Part shown: positions 44,834 to 54,276 of the stretch, one piece after another
Position numbering within the stretch: position 1 is the first letter of the stretch
Layout: every line of letters starts with the position of its first letter
DNA from: Hyphomicrobiales bacterium
GTDB taxonomy: Bacteria; Pseudomonadota; Alphaproteobacteria; Rhizobiales; Rhizobiaceae
Reading direction: 5' to 3'
DNA: 64,000 bases
NCBI GenBank assembly: GCA_900472605.1
Contig: UCJD01000020.1
Span: forward strand, 228,804 to 292,803
Translations under genes and position numbers: made by a program
The notes under the pieces: generated by a model
The model's input: only the letters and a program-made list of their open reading frames with translations
Databases searched by the model: none
Told to the model about the DNA's origin: nothing

Positions 44834-45862
44834 TCAGGCGCCGATGAGGCCTTCGTTCTGAAGCGTGATCCAAAGCTCGGCCGGGATATCGCGTTCGAAC
44901 CATTCGACGTTGGTCCGCAGCTGCGCCGCGGTCTTCGCGCCGATGACCACGCAGGTGGTTGCCGTGTGGCGCATCGGGAACTGGATGGCCGCGGCGGGCA
45001 GCGGCGTGTCGAAGCGCTCGCAGACTGCGCGCAGGCGGTCGGCGCGGGCGATGACATCGGCGGGCGCGTCGGCGTAGTTGAACTTGTTGCGGCCGGTGGT
45101 CGAGGCGAGGATGCCGGAATTGTAGACACCGGCCACGACCAGAGCCATGCCGCGTTTCTCGGCGATCGGCAGGAAATCTCGCTCGGCGTCCTGATCAAGC
45201 AGCGTATAGCGGCCTGCCAACATGCTGCAGTCGAGGTCGGCCTCTTCGAGCGCATCGCGGATGATCTGCCACTCGTTGACGCCGAGGCCGAAGCCCTTGA
45301 TGTTTCCGGCGGCCCGCAGCTCCGTCAGTGCCTTGAAACCGCCGCCCTTGGTCAGCGCACCCCAATGGTGATCATGCAGATCGGCGTGGGTGACGCGGCC
45401 GATGTCGTGGACATAGAGAATGTCGGGCGCCGTCAGCCCCAGCCGCTGCTGGCTGTCGTCGAAGCTGCGCATGATGCCGTCGTATGAGTAGTCGAACACC
45501 TCGCGGAACGGCAGGCCATTCCACCAGCCGGGATCGAGCGGGTTCTTCGGCGGCTCGGGCGGAAGTTCGCGGCCCGGCCGGGCCGTCGTCATCAGCCGTC
45601 CGACCTTGGTGCTCAGCGTGAAGGCGTCTTCTTTCTCGCGCAGAACCTGGCCTACGAGATGCTCGGAGCGGCCGTTGCCGTACATCGGCGCGGTATCGAA
45701 ATAGCGGATGCCCGCATCCCAGGCCGCCTCGAGCATTTCGAGCGCATCGCTCGTCGCGACCTTGGCGTAGAGCCCGCCGAGCGGCGCGCTGCCGATGCCG
45801 AGCGCCGTGACCGTTGCGCCGGTCTTGCCGACGGATCTGACCGTGTTCACCTTGATGTTCAT
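44834..45862 (-). CDS. Aldo/keto reductase, L-fucose/L-galactose dehydrogenase-like
   Basis: The 342-residue TIM-barrel enzyme keeps the AKR tetrad: Asp and Tyr in YFDTAPMYGNGRSE, Lys in LSTKVGR and His in YVHDIGR. It most resembles D-threo-aldose 1-dehydrogenases, which oxidise L-fucose and related sugars to lactones. AGGAAG lies 9 bp before the ATG. With FucU and the lactonase it would form the first three steps of a non-phosphorylative pathway. Confidence 0.9.
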   Translation of the reverse strand: MNIKVNTVRSVGKTGATVTALGIGSAPLGGLYAKVATSDALEMLEAAWDAGIRYFDTAPMYGNGRSEHLVGQVLREKEDAFTLSTKVGRLMTTARPGRELPPEPPKNPLDPGWWNGLPFREVFDYSYDGIMRSFDDSQQRLGLTAPDILYVHDIGRVTHADLHDHHWGALTKGGGFKALTELRAAGNIKGFGLGVNEWQIIRDALEEADLDCSMLAGRYTLLDQDAERDFLPIAEKRGMALVVAGVYNSGILASTTGRNKFNYADAPADVIARADRLRAVCERFDTPLPAAAIQFPMRHTATTCVVIGAKTAAQLRTNVEWFERDIPAELWITLQNEGLIGA

Positions 45863-45882
45863 GCTGTTGTCTTCCTGATTGA

Positions 45883-46872
45883 TCAGATATGCGCGCGGTT
45901 CTTGCGGCGGGCCCAGACGACGAAGGCGACGCCGAACAGGAGAAGCATGCCGCGAACGATCTGCCGCTGTGAATCCGTCCAGCCGAGCAGCGCCGCGCCG
46001 CTGAGCAAAGCCGCCAGCAGAAGCACCGCCGCGATAGTGCCGATGACGTTGGGCTTGCCGTACTTCAGCGCCATGCCGCCCAGCAGCACCGATGTGAGGC
46101 CGTCGATGAAGTAGGAGCCGCCGATATAGGGCTGGCCGGACGAGAGATCGGCGGTCAAAAGGATGCCGGCAACGGCGGAAGCGACGCCGGAGAGGATATA
46201 GAGCAGGAAGAGGATCCGATTGACCGGAATGCCGGCTTCCACGACCGCGGCGCGGTTCTGCTCCATGGCATAGAGATAGTGGCCGAAGGTCAGGTGCTCC
46301 TGAATGAAGTAGGCGGCGGCATAGAGCACGACGACGACGAGGGCGACGAGCGGGATGATGCCGATATTGGTCGACAGAGCAGCGCCGACGAAGCCGGTGG
46401 ACGACAGCGAGATCGATGTGCCGAGCCCGATTGCCGCGGCGATCGATCCGGCAAGACCGCCGGTTGCGATGGTGATGACAAGCGCCGGCAGGCGGAAGAT
46501 AGCCACCAGTCCACCATTGACGAGGCCGAAGACCACGCCGACCGCAAGGCCGCCCAGGCTGGCGACCGGCCAGCCGTAACCGGCCTGCACCAGACCTGCG
46601 ACCAGCATGTTGGCGAGTGCCGCCACCGACATGAAGCTGACGTCGATCTCACCGGCGGCGACGATCCATGTCAGGCCGAGGAACATGATGGCGGCGATCG
46701 AGGCGGAGCGCATCATGTCGTTGATGTTGCCGGCGCTGATGAAGGTCGGCCTCAGCCAGGCAAACAGGATCAGCGTTGCGGCGAGCAGGAAGAACAGGCC
46801 GTAGCGGACCATGAAGGTCTGCAGATCGAAGCGCTGGCGATGGTCCCTGACGTTATCTGTCAAAACGGTCAT
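45883..46872 (-). CDS. Sugar ABC transporter permease (CUT2), second system
   Basis: The 329-residue membrane protein has the CUT2 signatures WIVAAGEIDVSFMSVAALANM, LPALVITIATGGLAGSIAAA, YAMEQNRAAVVEAGIPV and SVLLGGMALKYGKPNVIGT. The start at 46872 is used; the frame extends to 47214 inside the neighbouring permease gene. It pairs with the permease at 46887-47870. Confidence 0.9.
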   Translation of the reverse strand: MTVLTDNVRDHRQRFDLQTFMVRYGLFFLLAATLILFAWLRPTFISAGNINDMMRSASIAAIMFLGLTWIVAAGEIDVSFMSVAALANMLVAGLVQAGYGWPVASLGGLAVGVVFGLVNGGLVAIFRLPALVITIATGGLAGSIAAAIGLGTSISLSSTGFVGAALSTNIGIIPLVALVVVVLYAAAYFIQEHLTFGHYLYAMEQNRAAVVEAGIPVNRILFLLYILSGVASAVAGILLTADLSSGQPYIGGSYFIDGLTSVLLGGMALKYGKPNVIGTIAAVLLLAALLSGAALLGWTDSQRQIVRGMLLLFGVAFVVWARRKNRAHI

Positions 46873-46886
46873 CCTCTTGGTCTCCC

Positions 46887-47870
46887 TCAGCGTGCCGTCG
46901 TGCGGCCGCTGAACATACCCGTCAGCATCGCCGTCAATTTCGGGTCGAATATCGCGATCGCGCCGATCAGCACGGTGCTGACGATGGCGTCGCTGTAGTA
47001 GTAGGGGATCGCCAGCAGCGTGAAGCCGTTGAGCATCGCCGACATCAGCAGCGTACCCGCGAGCGTGGCCGGGATCGACGGCGCGCCGAACAGGGCAGCC
47101 CCGAGATAGACGGCGGCGAAGGCCGGCATCAGCAGCTGGCTGCCCGCCGTGACATTGGCGGCACCCGAGGAGGCCACCAGCAGCGTGATGGCGAGACAGG
47201 CCGAGGCGCCGCAAAGCGCGAAGGCTGCCAGGATGTATGCCTTGACGCGGATACCGGAGAAGATCGCCGACAGCTTGTTTTCACCCGTTGCGTAGAACGA
47301 ACGGCCGTAGCGGGACGCATGCAGGATGATGAAGGCAACCAAGGCGGAACAGAGAAGGATCACCACCGGCATATCGAGCGTCAGCACCTTCGCGTCGTTG
47401 AGATCGAGAATGCCGGACATGAAGAAGTTTTCGGAGATGGACGTGCCGTTGCTGTAAAAATAGGAGAGGCCGATGGCAACGCCGCCGGTGGCGATCGTCG
47501 TGACGATGTCGGGCAGCCGGAAATAGGCGACCGCCGTGCCGTTGATCACGCCGGCCAGCATGCCGACGGCAATGCCGCCACCGATCGAGACGCCGAGGCC
47601 ATGCCCCATAGCGAGCAGCCAGCCGAGCGTCATGGCGCCGAGCGAGGCGACGCCCGGGAAAGATAGGTCGAAATGCCGGACGACGATCACGAAGGTCAGG
47701 CCGATGGCAGCCAGACCGTTGACGGACATGTGGCGCAGCAGCGCGTGAAGATTGGCATTGCTGAGATAGGCCGGCGCGAAGAACTGGAACACGGCCGCGA
47801 TGACGGCCAGCAACCCGATGAAGGCGCAAAGTCTGAGGATGATCGGTGGCAGCTTGAGCGCTTGCGTCAT
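46887..47870 (-). CDS. Sugar ABC transporter permease (CUT2), second system
   Basis: The 327-residue membrane protein has VVRHFDLSFPGVASLGAMTLG, LPDIVTTIATGGVAIGLSYF, YATGENKLSAIFSGIRV and AVYLGAALFGAPSIPAT. The usual acidic motif GGIDLS is replaced by RHFDLS, a feature of some CUT2 subgroups. It overlaps the ATPase stop by 4 bp. Confidence 0.9.
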   Translation of the reverse strand: MTQALKLPPIILRLCAFIGLLAVIAAVFQFFAPAYLSNANLHALLRHMSVNGLAAIGLTFVIVVRHFDLSFPGVASLGAMTLGWLLAMGHGLGVSIGGGIAVGMLAGVINGTAVAYFRLPDIVTTIATGGVAIGLSYFYSNGTSISENFFMSGILDLNDAKVLTLDMPVVILLCSALVAFIILHASRYGRSFYATGENKLSAIFSGIRVKAYILAAFALCGASACLAITLLVASSGAANVTAGSQLLMPAFAAVYLGAALFGAPSIPATLAGTLLMSAMLNGFTLLAIPYYYSDAIVSTVLIGAIAIFDPKLTAMLTGMFSGRTTAR

Positions 47871-49375
47871 GATCTTACTCCCATAATTCCGGCGGCAAGA
47901 AGCTGGTCGCGGGTCGGGGCCATGTCCGGCGCCGTCATCGGCCGGCCCTTGTAGAGCGCGATGGTGCGGTCGGCGATGCCGTGGACCTCGTCGCAGTCAG
48001 ACGAGATCACAAGCACGCCGGCCTTCTGCGATAGCTCGCGCATCAGGGCGTAAAGGGTTGCCCGCGCGCCGATGTCGACGCCGACGGTCGGCTCGACGAA
48101 AATGTAGATTTCCGAATCCCGGTAGAGACCCTTGGCGATGACGATCTTCTGCTGATTGCCGCCCGAGAACGCGCTGGCCGGCCGGTCGAGCTTCGGCGGC
48201 TGCAGCGCCACCCGCTTGGCCAAATCCTCGGCCACCTTGCGGTTCTTGCCGAACTTCAGCAGCCCGCCAAACCAGGAGGCCTTGCCGAGATGGGCCAGCG
48301 TGGTGTTGAACACGACATCCTTGGTCAAGGTCAGGCCCTCGGTGCGACGATCGCCGGGCACAAGAAAGATGCCGCGCTTCAGCGCGTCGTGCGGATCCCT
48401 GAGGATCACGTCCTGGCCCTTGATGCTGATCGTTCCGCCATCCGGCCGGATGACGCCGAACAGCGCCTTCGACAGTTCATCCACGCCGGATCCGACGAGG
48501 CCGAAGATCCCGAGGATCTCGCCGCGGCGGAGCGTGAAGCTGACACCGGAGAACAGACCTCGCTTTTCGAGCCCCGATACCTGCATCATCACTTCGCCGC
48601 CCGCCTGGCCTGCCCTGGGAGGGAAGATATCGCCGGTCTTTTCGTCCAGCATCAGTTCGGGAATGGAAATGTTCTTTTCGCGCGCTTCACGCGCGGTGAG
48701 CGTCGCGACGTTGCGGCCGCCGCGGAACACTGTGAACCGGTCGGCGATCTCGAAGACCTCCTCAAGCCGATGGGTAATATAGATGATGGCGATGCCCGCC
48801 GCCTTCAGCGTGCGCATCAGCTGGAACAGCGATGCCTTTTCGCGCTCGGTCAGGGTCGACGTCGGCTCGTCGAGGATCAGAATGCGAATGTCGTCGCGGC
48901 GCAGCGCGTGCAGGACGGCGACGATCTCGCGGTCGACCGCCGGCATCTCGCCGACGCGCACATCGAGATCGATCTCGATCGGAAAACGCTTCAGCAAGGC
49001 CTGGGCGGCAAGACGCATGGACTTGCGGTTGATGCGGCCGGCAAGACCGGTCTCGCCAGCCTCCTGGCCGAGGAAGATATTCTCGACGCCGGTGAAGTCG
49101 TTGACCAGCTCCGGATGCTGCTGCACCGAAGCGATGCCACAGTCGATCGCCGCGGCCGGCGTGCCGATCTCGACCGAGCGTCCGTCGATCTCGATCGTGC
49201 CGGAATCCTTGGTGTACACGCCGGAGAGGATCTTGATGAGCGTCGATTTGCCGGCGCCATTGACGCCGAGGAGCGCGTGGATTTCGCCCTTCTCAAGCTC
49301 GAAATTGACGCTGTCGAGCGCCTTGACGACACCGAAACGCTTTTCGATCTGTCGCATGCTCAGCACGGTTGCCAT
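47867..49375 (-). CDS. Sugar ABC transporter ATPase (CUT2, tandem domains), second system
   Basis: The 502-residue tandem ATPase has Walker A GVNGAGKSTLIKIL and ILILDEPTSTL in the first domain. In the second it has degenerate GLVGSGVDEL, signature FSGGNQQKIVIAKGL and IYIFVEPTVGVDIGAR, where the Walker B Asp is Val. The D-to-V change leaves the catalytic Glu and may lower hydrolysis in that half. The first domain's signature is weak (MPAVDREIVAVLHAL). It is the partner of permeases 45883-47870. Confidence 0.92.
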   Translation of the reverse strand: MATVLSMRQIEKRFGVVKALDSVNFELEKGEIHALLGVNGAGKSTLIKILSGVYTKDSGTIEIDGRSVEIGTPAAAIDCGIASVQQHPELVNDFTGVENIFLGQEAGETGLAGRINRKSMRLAAQALLKRFPIEIDLDVRVGEMPAVDREIVAVLHALRRDDIRILILDEPTSTLTEREKASLFQLMRTLKAAGIAIIYITHRLEEVFEIADRFTVFRGGRNVATLTAREAREKNISIPELMLDEKTGDIFPPRAGQAGGEVMMQVSGLEKRGLFSGVSFTLRRGEILGIFGLVGSGVDELSKALFGVIRPDGGTISIKGQDVILRDPHDALKRGIFLVPGDRRTEGLTLTKDVVFNTTLAHLGKASWFGGLLKFGKNRKVAEDLAKRVALQPPKLDRPASAFSGGNQQKIVIAKGLYRDSEIYIFVEPTVGVDIGARATLYALMRELSQKAGVLVISSDCDEVHGIADRTIALYKGRPMTAPDMAPTRDQLLAAGIMGVRS

Positions 49376-49393
49376 TGCTTTTCTCGAATCCCT

Positions 49394-49424
49394 TGGCGGT
49401 TGGCCTGATATCAGCAGGCCGCCA
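49394..49424 (-). repeat. Intercistronic hairpin between binding-protein and ATPase genes
   Basis: On either strand GGCCTG pairs with CAGGCC (49402-49420), and outer TGGC with GCCA (49394-49424), with a small bulge. It lies just upstream of the ATPase start. Together with the hairpin at 49438-49463 it could protect the binding-protein mRNA and raise its level over the rest. Confidence 0.5.
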
Positions 49425-49437
49425 GATTGTGATCATG

Positions 49438-49463
49438 ACGGGCCGGTATCCGAACCGACCCGT
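49438..49463 (-). repeat. Second intercistronic hairpin after the binding-protein gene
   Basis: ACGGG (49438-49442) pairs with CCCGT (49459-49463) and GGT with ACC inside, symmetrically. It begins 16 bp after the stop of the binding-protein gene. No T-run follows. Confidence 0.5.
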
Positions 49464-49478
49464 CTGACGGAAAAGCGA

Positions 49479-50519
49479 TCAGAGTGCTCGCGACCAACCG
49501 AGCTTCGACGCTTCGCCGGGTTTGTCGTAGGTGTCAGGAATCTCGGCCAAATCCTTCAGGCTGTCCTGGGTGACGGCGTAGGACGGCGTGACCACGAAAC
49601 GCGGCGCCTTGCGACCGGCCACCACTTCATGCGCATAGAACGCATTCATGTAGGCCATCTCGTAGAAGCTCTGCGCCATGGTCAGCGCAAACGGCGAGCC
49701 GGCCTTGATGTATTCGAACGACTGCTTGCCGCCGTCGATGCCGGTGATGAAGGTCTTGCGGCCCGCCGCGCGGATGGCGAGCGTTCCCTCGGAAGCGGCA
49801 CCATCCCAGGCGCACCAGATTGCGTCGAGCTCGGGATTGGCCGTCAGGATGTTGTCGACGACCTGGCGCGGCGTCGTGGTGCCGCCGAGCGCAAACGCGA
49901 TCTCCGAGACGACCTTGATATCGGGGAAGCGTACGAACACCGACTTGGCGCCGAGCGTGCGCTGGTCCCAGGATTCATTCGAGGGAAGGCTGACGATGGC
50001 GACGTTGCCCTTGCCGTTCAGGCGCTTGGCAATGTACTCGGCGCCGGCCGCACCGAGGCCGAAGTTGTTGGACATGGCGGTCGAGGTGACCGTGGTGTTC
50101 GGAACGTAGCTGTCACCGCAGAAGATCGGAATGCCGGAGGCGACGGCGGCCTGAACCGCGGGCGAGATCGCGGCGGCGTCGGCCGGAGTGATGAAGATGG
50201 CGGCCGGCTTCGATGCCACGAAGGCGGCGATCTGGTCAGCCTGCTTCTTGACGTCGTAGTTGGCGTCGGCGATCGTCAGCGTACCGCCCAGACGCTCGAC
50301 CGCGTCCTTGTAGCCGTTGACGATGTGACGGCCCGATTCCCACACGGTCCAGCCCAGCGACGCACAGAACTGCAAGTCCTGCGCATAGGCGAACTTCGGA
50401 CGGCTCAAAGCCGCCGCAACTGTCATCGCAGCACCGGCGCTGAGGACGCCGCGCCGCGTCAGTTTCATTCCAGAGAGAAAGGACTCCTGGTCCTTCGAAC
50501 CCGTTTCAATATCAGACAT
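49479..50519 (-). CDS. Sugar ABC transporter substrate-binding protein (CUT2), second system
   Basis: The 346-residue periplasmic protein has an N-terminal signal with a twin-arginine-like motif LTRRGVLSAG (about residues 20-29) and cleavage near YAQ-DL (about 47). The binding fold shows ANYDVKKQADQIAAFVASKPAAIFITPADA and SGIPIFCGDSYVPNT. The ATG at 50519 has GGGAGGTG 5 bp upstream. It is well separated from the ATPase gene by 103 bp carrying two hairpins. Confidence 0.92.
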   Translation of the reverse strand: MSDIETGSKDQESFLSGMKLTRRGVLSAGAAMTVAAALSRPKFAYAQDLQFCASLGWTVWESGRHIVNGYKDAVERLGGTLTIADANYDVKKQADQIAAFVASKPAAIFITPADAAAISPAVQAAVASGIPIFCGDSYVPNTTVTSTAMSNNFGLGAAGAEYIAKRLNGKGNVAIVSLPSNESWDQRTLGAKSVFVRFPDIKVVSEIAFALGGTTTPRQVVDNILTANPELDAIWCAWDGAASEGTLAIRAAGRKTFITGIDGGKQSFEYIKAGSPFALTMAQSFYEMAYMNAFYAHEVVAGRKAPRFVVTPSYAVTQDSLKDLAEIPDTYDKPGEASKLGWSRAL

Positions 50520-50578
50520 TAGACACCTCCCATGTGTATGGCCGGAACCGCCCGGACATTTCGTATTCGCGGTCGCGC

Positions 50579-51691
50579 TCAGCGCGAGTCGCGAAGTAGC
50601 TGCAGATATTCTTCCTGCGTCGCACGACGCGGATTGGTCGCGTGGCAATGGTCCTTGAGCGCCTCGTGCGACACCTTCTCCATCATCGCCTCGGTCACGC
50701 CCATTGCTTCCAAGCCGCTCGGCATGCCGATATCGCGGTTGAGCGCGGCGATCGCTTCATCCGGAACGCCGCCGAGCATTTCGGTGAGCACGTCCCACTT
50801 GGCGCCGATGACCTCGCGGTTGAACCTGAGGACAGCAGGCATCAGCACGGCGTTCAGCGTGCCGTGATGCAGGTTGAGTTCGCGGATTGCGCCCAGCGGA
50901 TGCGTCAGGGCGTGAACGGCGCCGAGGCCCTTCTGGAAAGCCATCGCACCTTCGAGCGCGGCCATCATCATGTCCCAGCGGGCGCCGCGATCCTTGCCGT
51001 TGGCAACGGCGGCGCGAATGGCCGGCAGGCCGCGCTTCAGGCCATCGAGCGCAATTGCTTCCGCAGGCGGATTGATCGACGGCGCCATGTAGGTCTCGAG
51101 ACAGTGGGAAAGCGCGTCCATGCCGGTTGCGGCCGTCAGGAACGGCGGCAGGCCGTAGGTCAGTTCCGGATCGCAGAGCGCGATCGACGGCAGCATGTGT
51201 CCGCTGAGAATGCCGAGCTTGCGCCCTTCCGCCGTGATGATGACGGCGGCACGGCCGACTTCCGAACCCGTGCCAGATGTGGTGGGAACGGCGATCATCG
51301 GACAAATACGGCCATGGATGCGCGCGGCGCCGCCTTCCACGGCAGTATATTGCGCCAGCGGTCCCTCGTGGCCGGAGAGCAAGCGGACAGCCTTGGCGAG
51401 ATCGAGCGAGGAGCCGCCGCCGAGCCCGACGATGCTGTCGCAACCCTTCTCGACGTAGAGAGCATAGGCGGCGCTGACCGCGTCCTCGGTGGGATTGGCG
51501 GGCGTACCGTCGAACACCACCGGCGGCTCCGAGAACAGGTCGACGACGCGCTCGACGAGACCGGTTGCGACCAGACCACGATCCGTGGCGATCAGCGGGC
51601 GCTTGGCGCCGAGTTCGGCCAGCAATTCCGGTAAACGAGCGATTGCGCCTTCGTCGAATTCGATGCGGGTGAGATAGTTGATGGTTGCCAT
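50579..51691 (-). CDS. Iron-containing alcohol dehydrogenase
   Basis: The 370-residue group III alcohol dehydrogenase has the NAD motif GLGGGSSLDLAKAV, PTTSGTGSEVGRAAVI and metal-site residues in GMDALSHCLETYM, HALTHPLGA and LHHGTLNAVL. It belongs to the lactaldehyde reductase/FucO-like broad family. As the first gene of the 13-gene cluster, it may reduce lactaldehyde or oxidise a sugar alcohol. Confidence 0.9.
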   Translation of the reverse strand: MATINYLTRIEFDEGAIARLPELLAELGAKRPLIATDRGLVATGLVERVVDLFSEPPVVFDGTPANPTEDAVSAAYALYVEKGCDSIVGLGGGSSLDLAKAVRLLSGHEGPLAQYTAVEGGAARIHGRICPMIAVPTTSGTGSEVGRAAVIITAEGRKLGILSGHMLPSIALCDPELTYGLPPFLTAATGMDALSHCLETYMAPSINPPAEAIALDGLKRGLPAIRAAVANGKDRGARWDMMMAALEGAMAFQKGLGAVHALTHPLGAIRELNLHHGTLNAVLMPAVLRFNREVIGAKWDVLTEMLGGVPDEAIAALNRDIGMPSGLEAMGVTEAMMEKVSHEALKDHCHATNPRRATQEEYLQLLRDSR

Positions 51692-52012
51692 TTCGACTGC
51701 CGTTATCCTGGTTTCGGTAGGACGAGACAGACCTGCGCGGCAAGACGGTGCAGCAATGCCGCACCGGCTTCAACCGTGTTCGCAGGGCCCTGCATCGCGC
51801 CGCCCATATGCCTACGTTTTTGAAATTCACCCGGCTTGACGGGGTGAGTTCCTCCTCCGTTGGCGTGCCGCAAATTTTTCTCTTGCGTCGCCAACTAATA
51901 TATGAGTTATAAAAGGCAGATGATGAACCGCCTGTCAACGACAAATCTGCAGATTGCCTAAATTCAACATTTACGATAGTTTTTCCGCACGTTAGAGCAG
52001 AGCTGAGCTGAA
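51692..52012. promoter_or_regulatory. 321-bp divergent promoter region for the sugar cluster
   Basis: It separates the minus-strand sugar cluster from gntR-dehydratase on the plus strand. The AT-rich part (51880-52000) contains the palindrome AATCTGCAGATT (51944-51955) and TATATGAGTTATAAAA (51899-51914). These are candidate operator and promoter parts. The GntR product at 52013 is the likely binder. No gene is seen. Confidence 0.55.
51944..51955. promoter_or_regulatory. 12-bp palindrome, candidate operator
   Basis: AATCTGCAGATT is a perfect palindrome 58 bp before the gntR start. It does not have the GTATAC core common in FCD-type operators, so its regulator is unproved. Confidence 0.35.
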
Positions 52013-52684
52013 ATGAGACCGATACCGAAGGCCGAACAGATATATGGGATGTTGCGACAAGCAATCGTCCACCTGCAAATGCAACCGGGTGCTGTAATCT
52101 CGGAAAAGGACTTGTGCAGCGAGTTCGGCGTGTCGCGGACGCCGGTGCGCGAAGCGCTGCAACGGCTGGCCGATGAAGGGCTCGTCGATATCTTCCCGCA
52201 CTCGGGGACCTATGTTAGCCGCATCTCCTACGCTGTGGCGGAAGAAGGCTTCGTCATCCGCCGCGCGCTCGAGATCGAAAGCGTGCGCAAGGCTGCAACG
52301 CTGATCAATGATCGCGATGTCGAGGCGCTCAACGTGATCATCAAGGACATGCGCCTACTTCTCGAACGCAACACGCTAGAACTCTATCTCGACGCTGACG
52401 ATGCGCTGCACAGCACGATCGCCGGCATCAGCAAGTTTCCGCGCATCTGGAAGTTCATCACGCTGGCGAAGGTCCATCTCGACCGCATGCGACAGCTGAG
52501 CGCGCCGGTTCCCGGCCACCTGGCGATGGTGACGGAACAGCACGAGGCCATCGTCCGGGCGCTACAGAACAGAAGCGCAGACCAGGCGGAACTCGCCATG
52601 CGCATCCACCTCGATTCGTCCTTCGCGGTCATGTCGAACATGTACGAAGACAAGATTTCTCTGTTTGAAAAGAAGGACAGCTGA
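52013..52684 (+). CDS. GntR-family transcriptional regulator (FCD type)
   Basis: The 223-residue protein has a winged helix (QIYGMLRQAIVHLQMQPGAV, then GVSRTPVREALQRLADEGLV, about 9-70) and an FCD ligand domain (about 80-215) with metal-site residues in LDADDALHSTIAG and TEQHEAIVRAL. It lies directly upstream of the dehydratase gene and divergent from the transporter cluster, so it is the obvious regulator of both. Confidence 0.92.
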   Translation: MRPIPKAEQIYGMLRQAIVHLQMQPGAVISEKDLCSEFGVSRTPVREALQRLADEGLVDIFPHSGTYVSRISYAVAEEGFVIRRALEIESVRKAATLINDRDVEALNVIIKDMRLLLERNTLELYLDADDALHSTIAGISKFPRIWKFITLAKVHLDRMRQLSAPVPGHLAMVTEQHEAIVRALQNRSADQAELAMRIHLDSSFAVMSNMYEDKISLFEKKDS

Positions 52685-52685
52685 C

Positions 52686-54224
52686 ATGACGGCTTTCACC
52701 ACCACGTCGCCGCTGCTGTTGCTCAACGCCCGCGACAATGTGGCCATCGCCCGGGTATCGCTTGATCCGGCGCCTTACCCGGAGCTCGGCGGAGCACGGC
52801 TTTCCGACCGCATTACCCAGGGCCACAAGGTGGCCGTCGAAGCGCTTAAGGCCGGCGCGCCCGTCATCAAGTACGGCCAGGTGATCGGCTTCGCCAACCG
52901 CGACATCGCCGTCGGCGAGCACGTGCATACGCACAACATGGCGATGGGCGACGTCGAACTCTCGCATGAATTCTGTGTCGATGCCCGCGAGCCCGATTTC
53001 GTCGCCCCCGCGCAACGCGCGACCTTCCTCGGTTATGCCCGTCCGAACGGGCTGGCCGGAACCCGCAACTACATCGCCATCGTTTCGTCGGTAAACTGTT
53101 CGGCCACGGTATCGCAAGCGGTCGCCGCTCACTTCGCGGCGCCGGGGCGTCTCGATGATTATCCTGATGTCGACGGCATTATCGCACTGACCCATGCAGG
53201 CGGCTGCGCCATCAACACGCTCGAGGAAGGCTATCGCTACCTGACGCGGACACTCGCAGGCTATGCAACGCATCCGAATGTCGGCGGCGTCGTCATGATC
53301 GGGCTCGGCTGCGAGACCAACCAGATTCCGGCGATCCTGTCAGCCCACGGGCTGACCGAAGGCGACACTTTCCGGGCGATGACGATCCAGGCGACGGGCG
53401 GCACGCGTCGCACCATCGAGGAGGCAATCTCCGCCATCGATTCGATGTTGCCAGTTGTCAACGCAGCCCAGCGGACCCCGCAGCCTGCGTCGCTTTTGAA
53501 GCTGGCGCTCGAATGCGGTGGCTCCGACGGCTACTCCGGCATCTCCGGCAACCCGGCGCTGGGCTATGCCTCCGACTTGCTGGTCCGCCATGGCGGCACG
53601 GCATGTCTCGCGGAAACGCCGGAGATCTACGGCGCCGAACACCTGCTCACACGGCGGGCCGCCTCGCCCGACGTCGCCAGGAAGCTCTTGGAGCGCATCG
53701 AGTGGTGGCGCGACTATGCCGAGCGCGGCAAGGCCGAGCTCAACAACAATCCGTCGCATGGCAATAAGGCCGGCGGCCTGACGACCATCCTCGAAAAGTC
53801 GCTCGGCGCTGTCGCCAAGGGCGGCATGTCGCGCCTCAATGCGGTCTACGAATACGCCGAGAAGATCGATGCGAGCGGCTTCGTCTTCATGGATACGCCG
53901 GGATACGATCCAGTGGCAGTGACCGGTCAGGTGGCCGGCGGCTGCAACATCATCTGCTTCACTACAGGCCGCGGCTCCGTCTCCGGTTTCAAGCCGGCGC
54001 CATCGCTGAAGCTCGCCACCAACACGCCCATGTACGAGCGCATGCAGGAAGACATGGACATCAACTGCGGCACGATCGTCACCGGCGACGAGACCGTCGA
54101 GCAGGTGGGCGAGCGGATCTTCCAGACGATCCTCGACGCGGCTTCCGGCCGAAAGACCGCGAGCGAATTGTACAACTACGGCGACAACGAATTCGTGCCC
54201 TGGCAGGTCGGGGCCGTCATGTAA
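52686..54224 (+). CDS. UxaA/GarD-family sugar-acid dehydratase
   Basis: The 512-residue protein has an N-terminal SAF domain (about 10-95: DNVAIARV, GHKVAVEALKAGAPVIKYGQVIGFA) with HVHTHNMAM. The large UxaA dehydratase core has FLGYARPNGLAGTRNYIAIVSSVNCSATV, THAGGCAI, GLGCETNQIPAI, ECGGSDGYSGISGNPALG and the late DMDINCGTIVTGDETVE. The family dehydrates altronate, galactarate or similar aldonates to 2-keto-3-deoxy acids with iron. ATG at 52686 follows the gntR stop by one base. Its exact substrate is unknown. Confidence 0.92.
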   Translation: MTAFTTTSPLLLLNARDNVAIARVSLDPAPYPELGGARLSDRITQGHKVAVEALKAGAPVIKYGQVIGFANRDIAVGEHVHTHNMAMGDVELSHEFCVDAREPDFVAPAQRATFLGYARPNGLAGTRNYIAIVSSVNCSATVSQAVAAHFAAPGRLDDYPDVDGIIALTHAGGCAINTLEEGYRYLTRTLAGYATHPNVGGVVMIGLGCETNQIPAILSAHGLTEGDTFRAMTIQATGGTRRTIEEAISAIDSMLPVVNAAQRTPQPASLLKLALECGGSDGYSGISGNPALGYASDLLVRHGGTACLAETPEIYGAEHLLTRRAASPDVARKLLERIEWWRDYAERGKAELNNNPSHGNKAGGLTTILEKSLGAVAKGGMSRLNAVYEYAEKIDASGFVFMDTPGYDPVAVTGQVAGGCNIICFTTGRGSVSGFKPAPSLKLATNTPMYERMQEDMDINCGTIVTGDETVEQVGERIFQTILDAASGRKTASELYNYGDNEFVPWQVGAVM

Positions 54225-54276
54225 CTGGAGACGCATGGCGGACGGCGGACGCCGGGAGGCCATCGGGAGGAATGCA

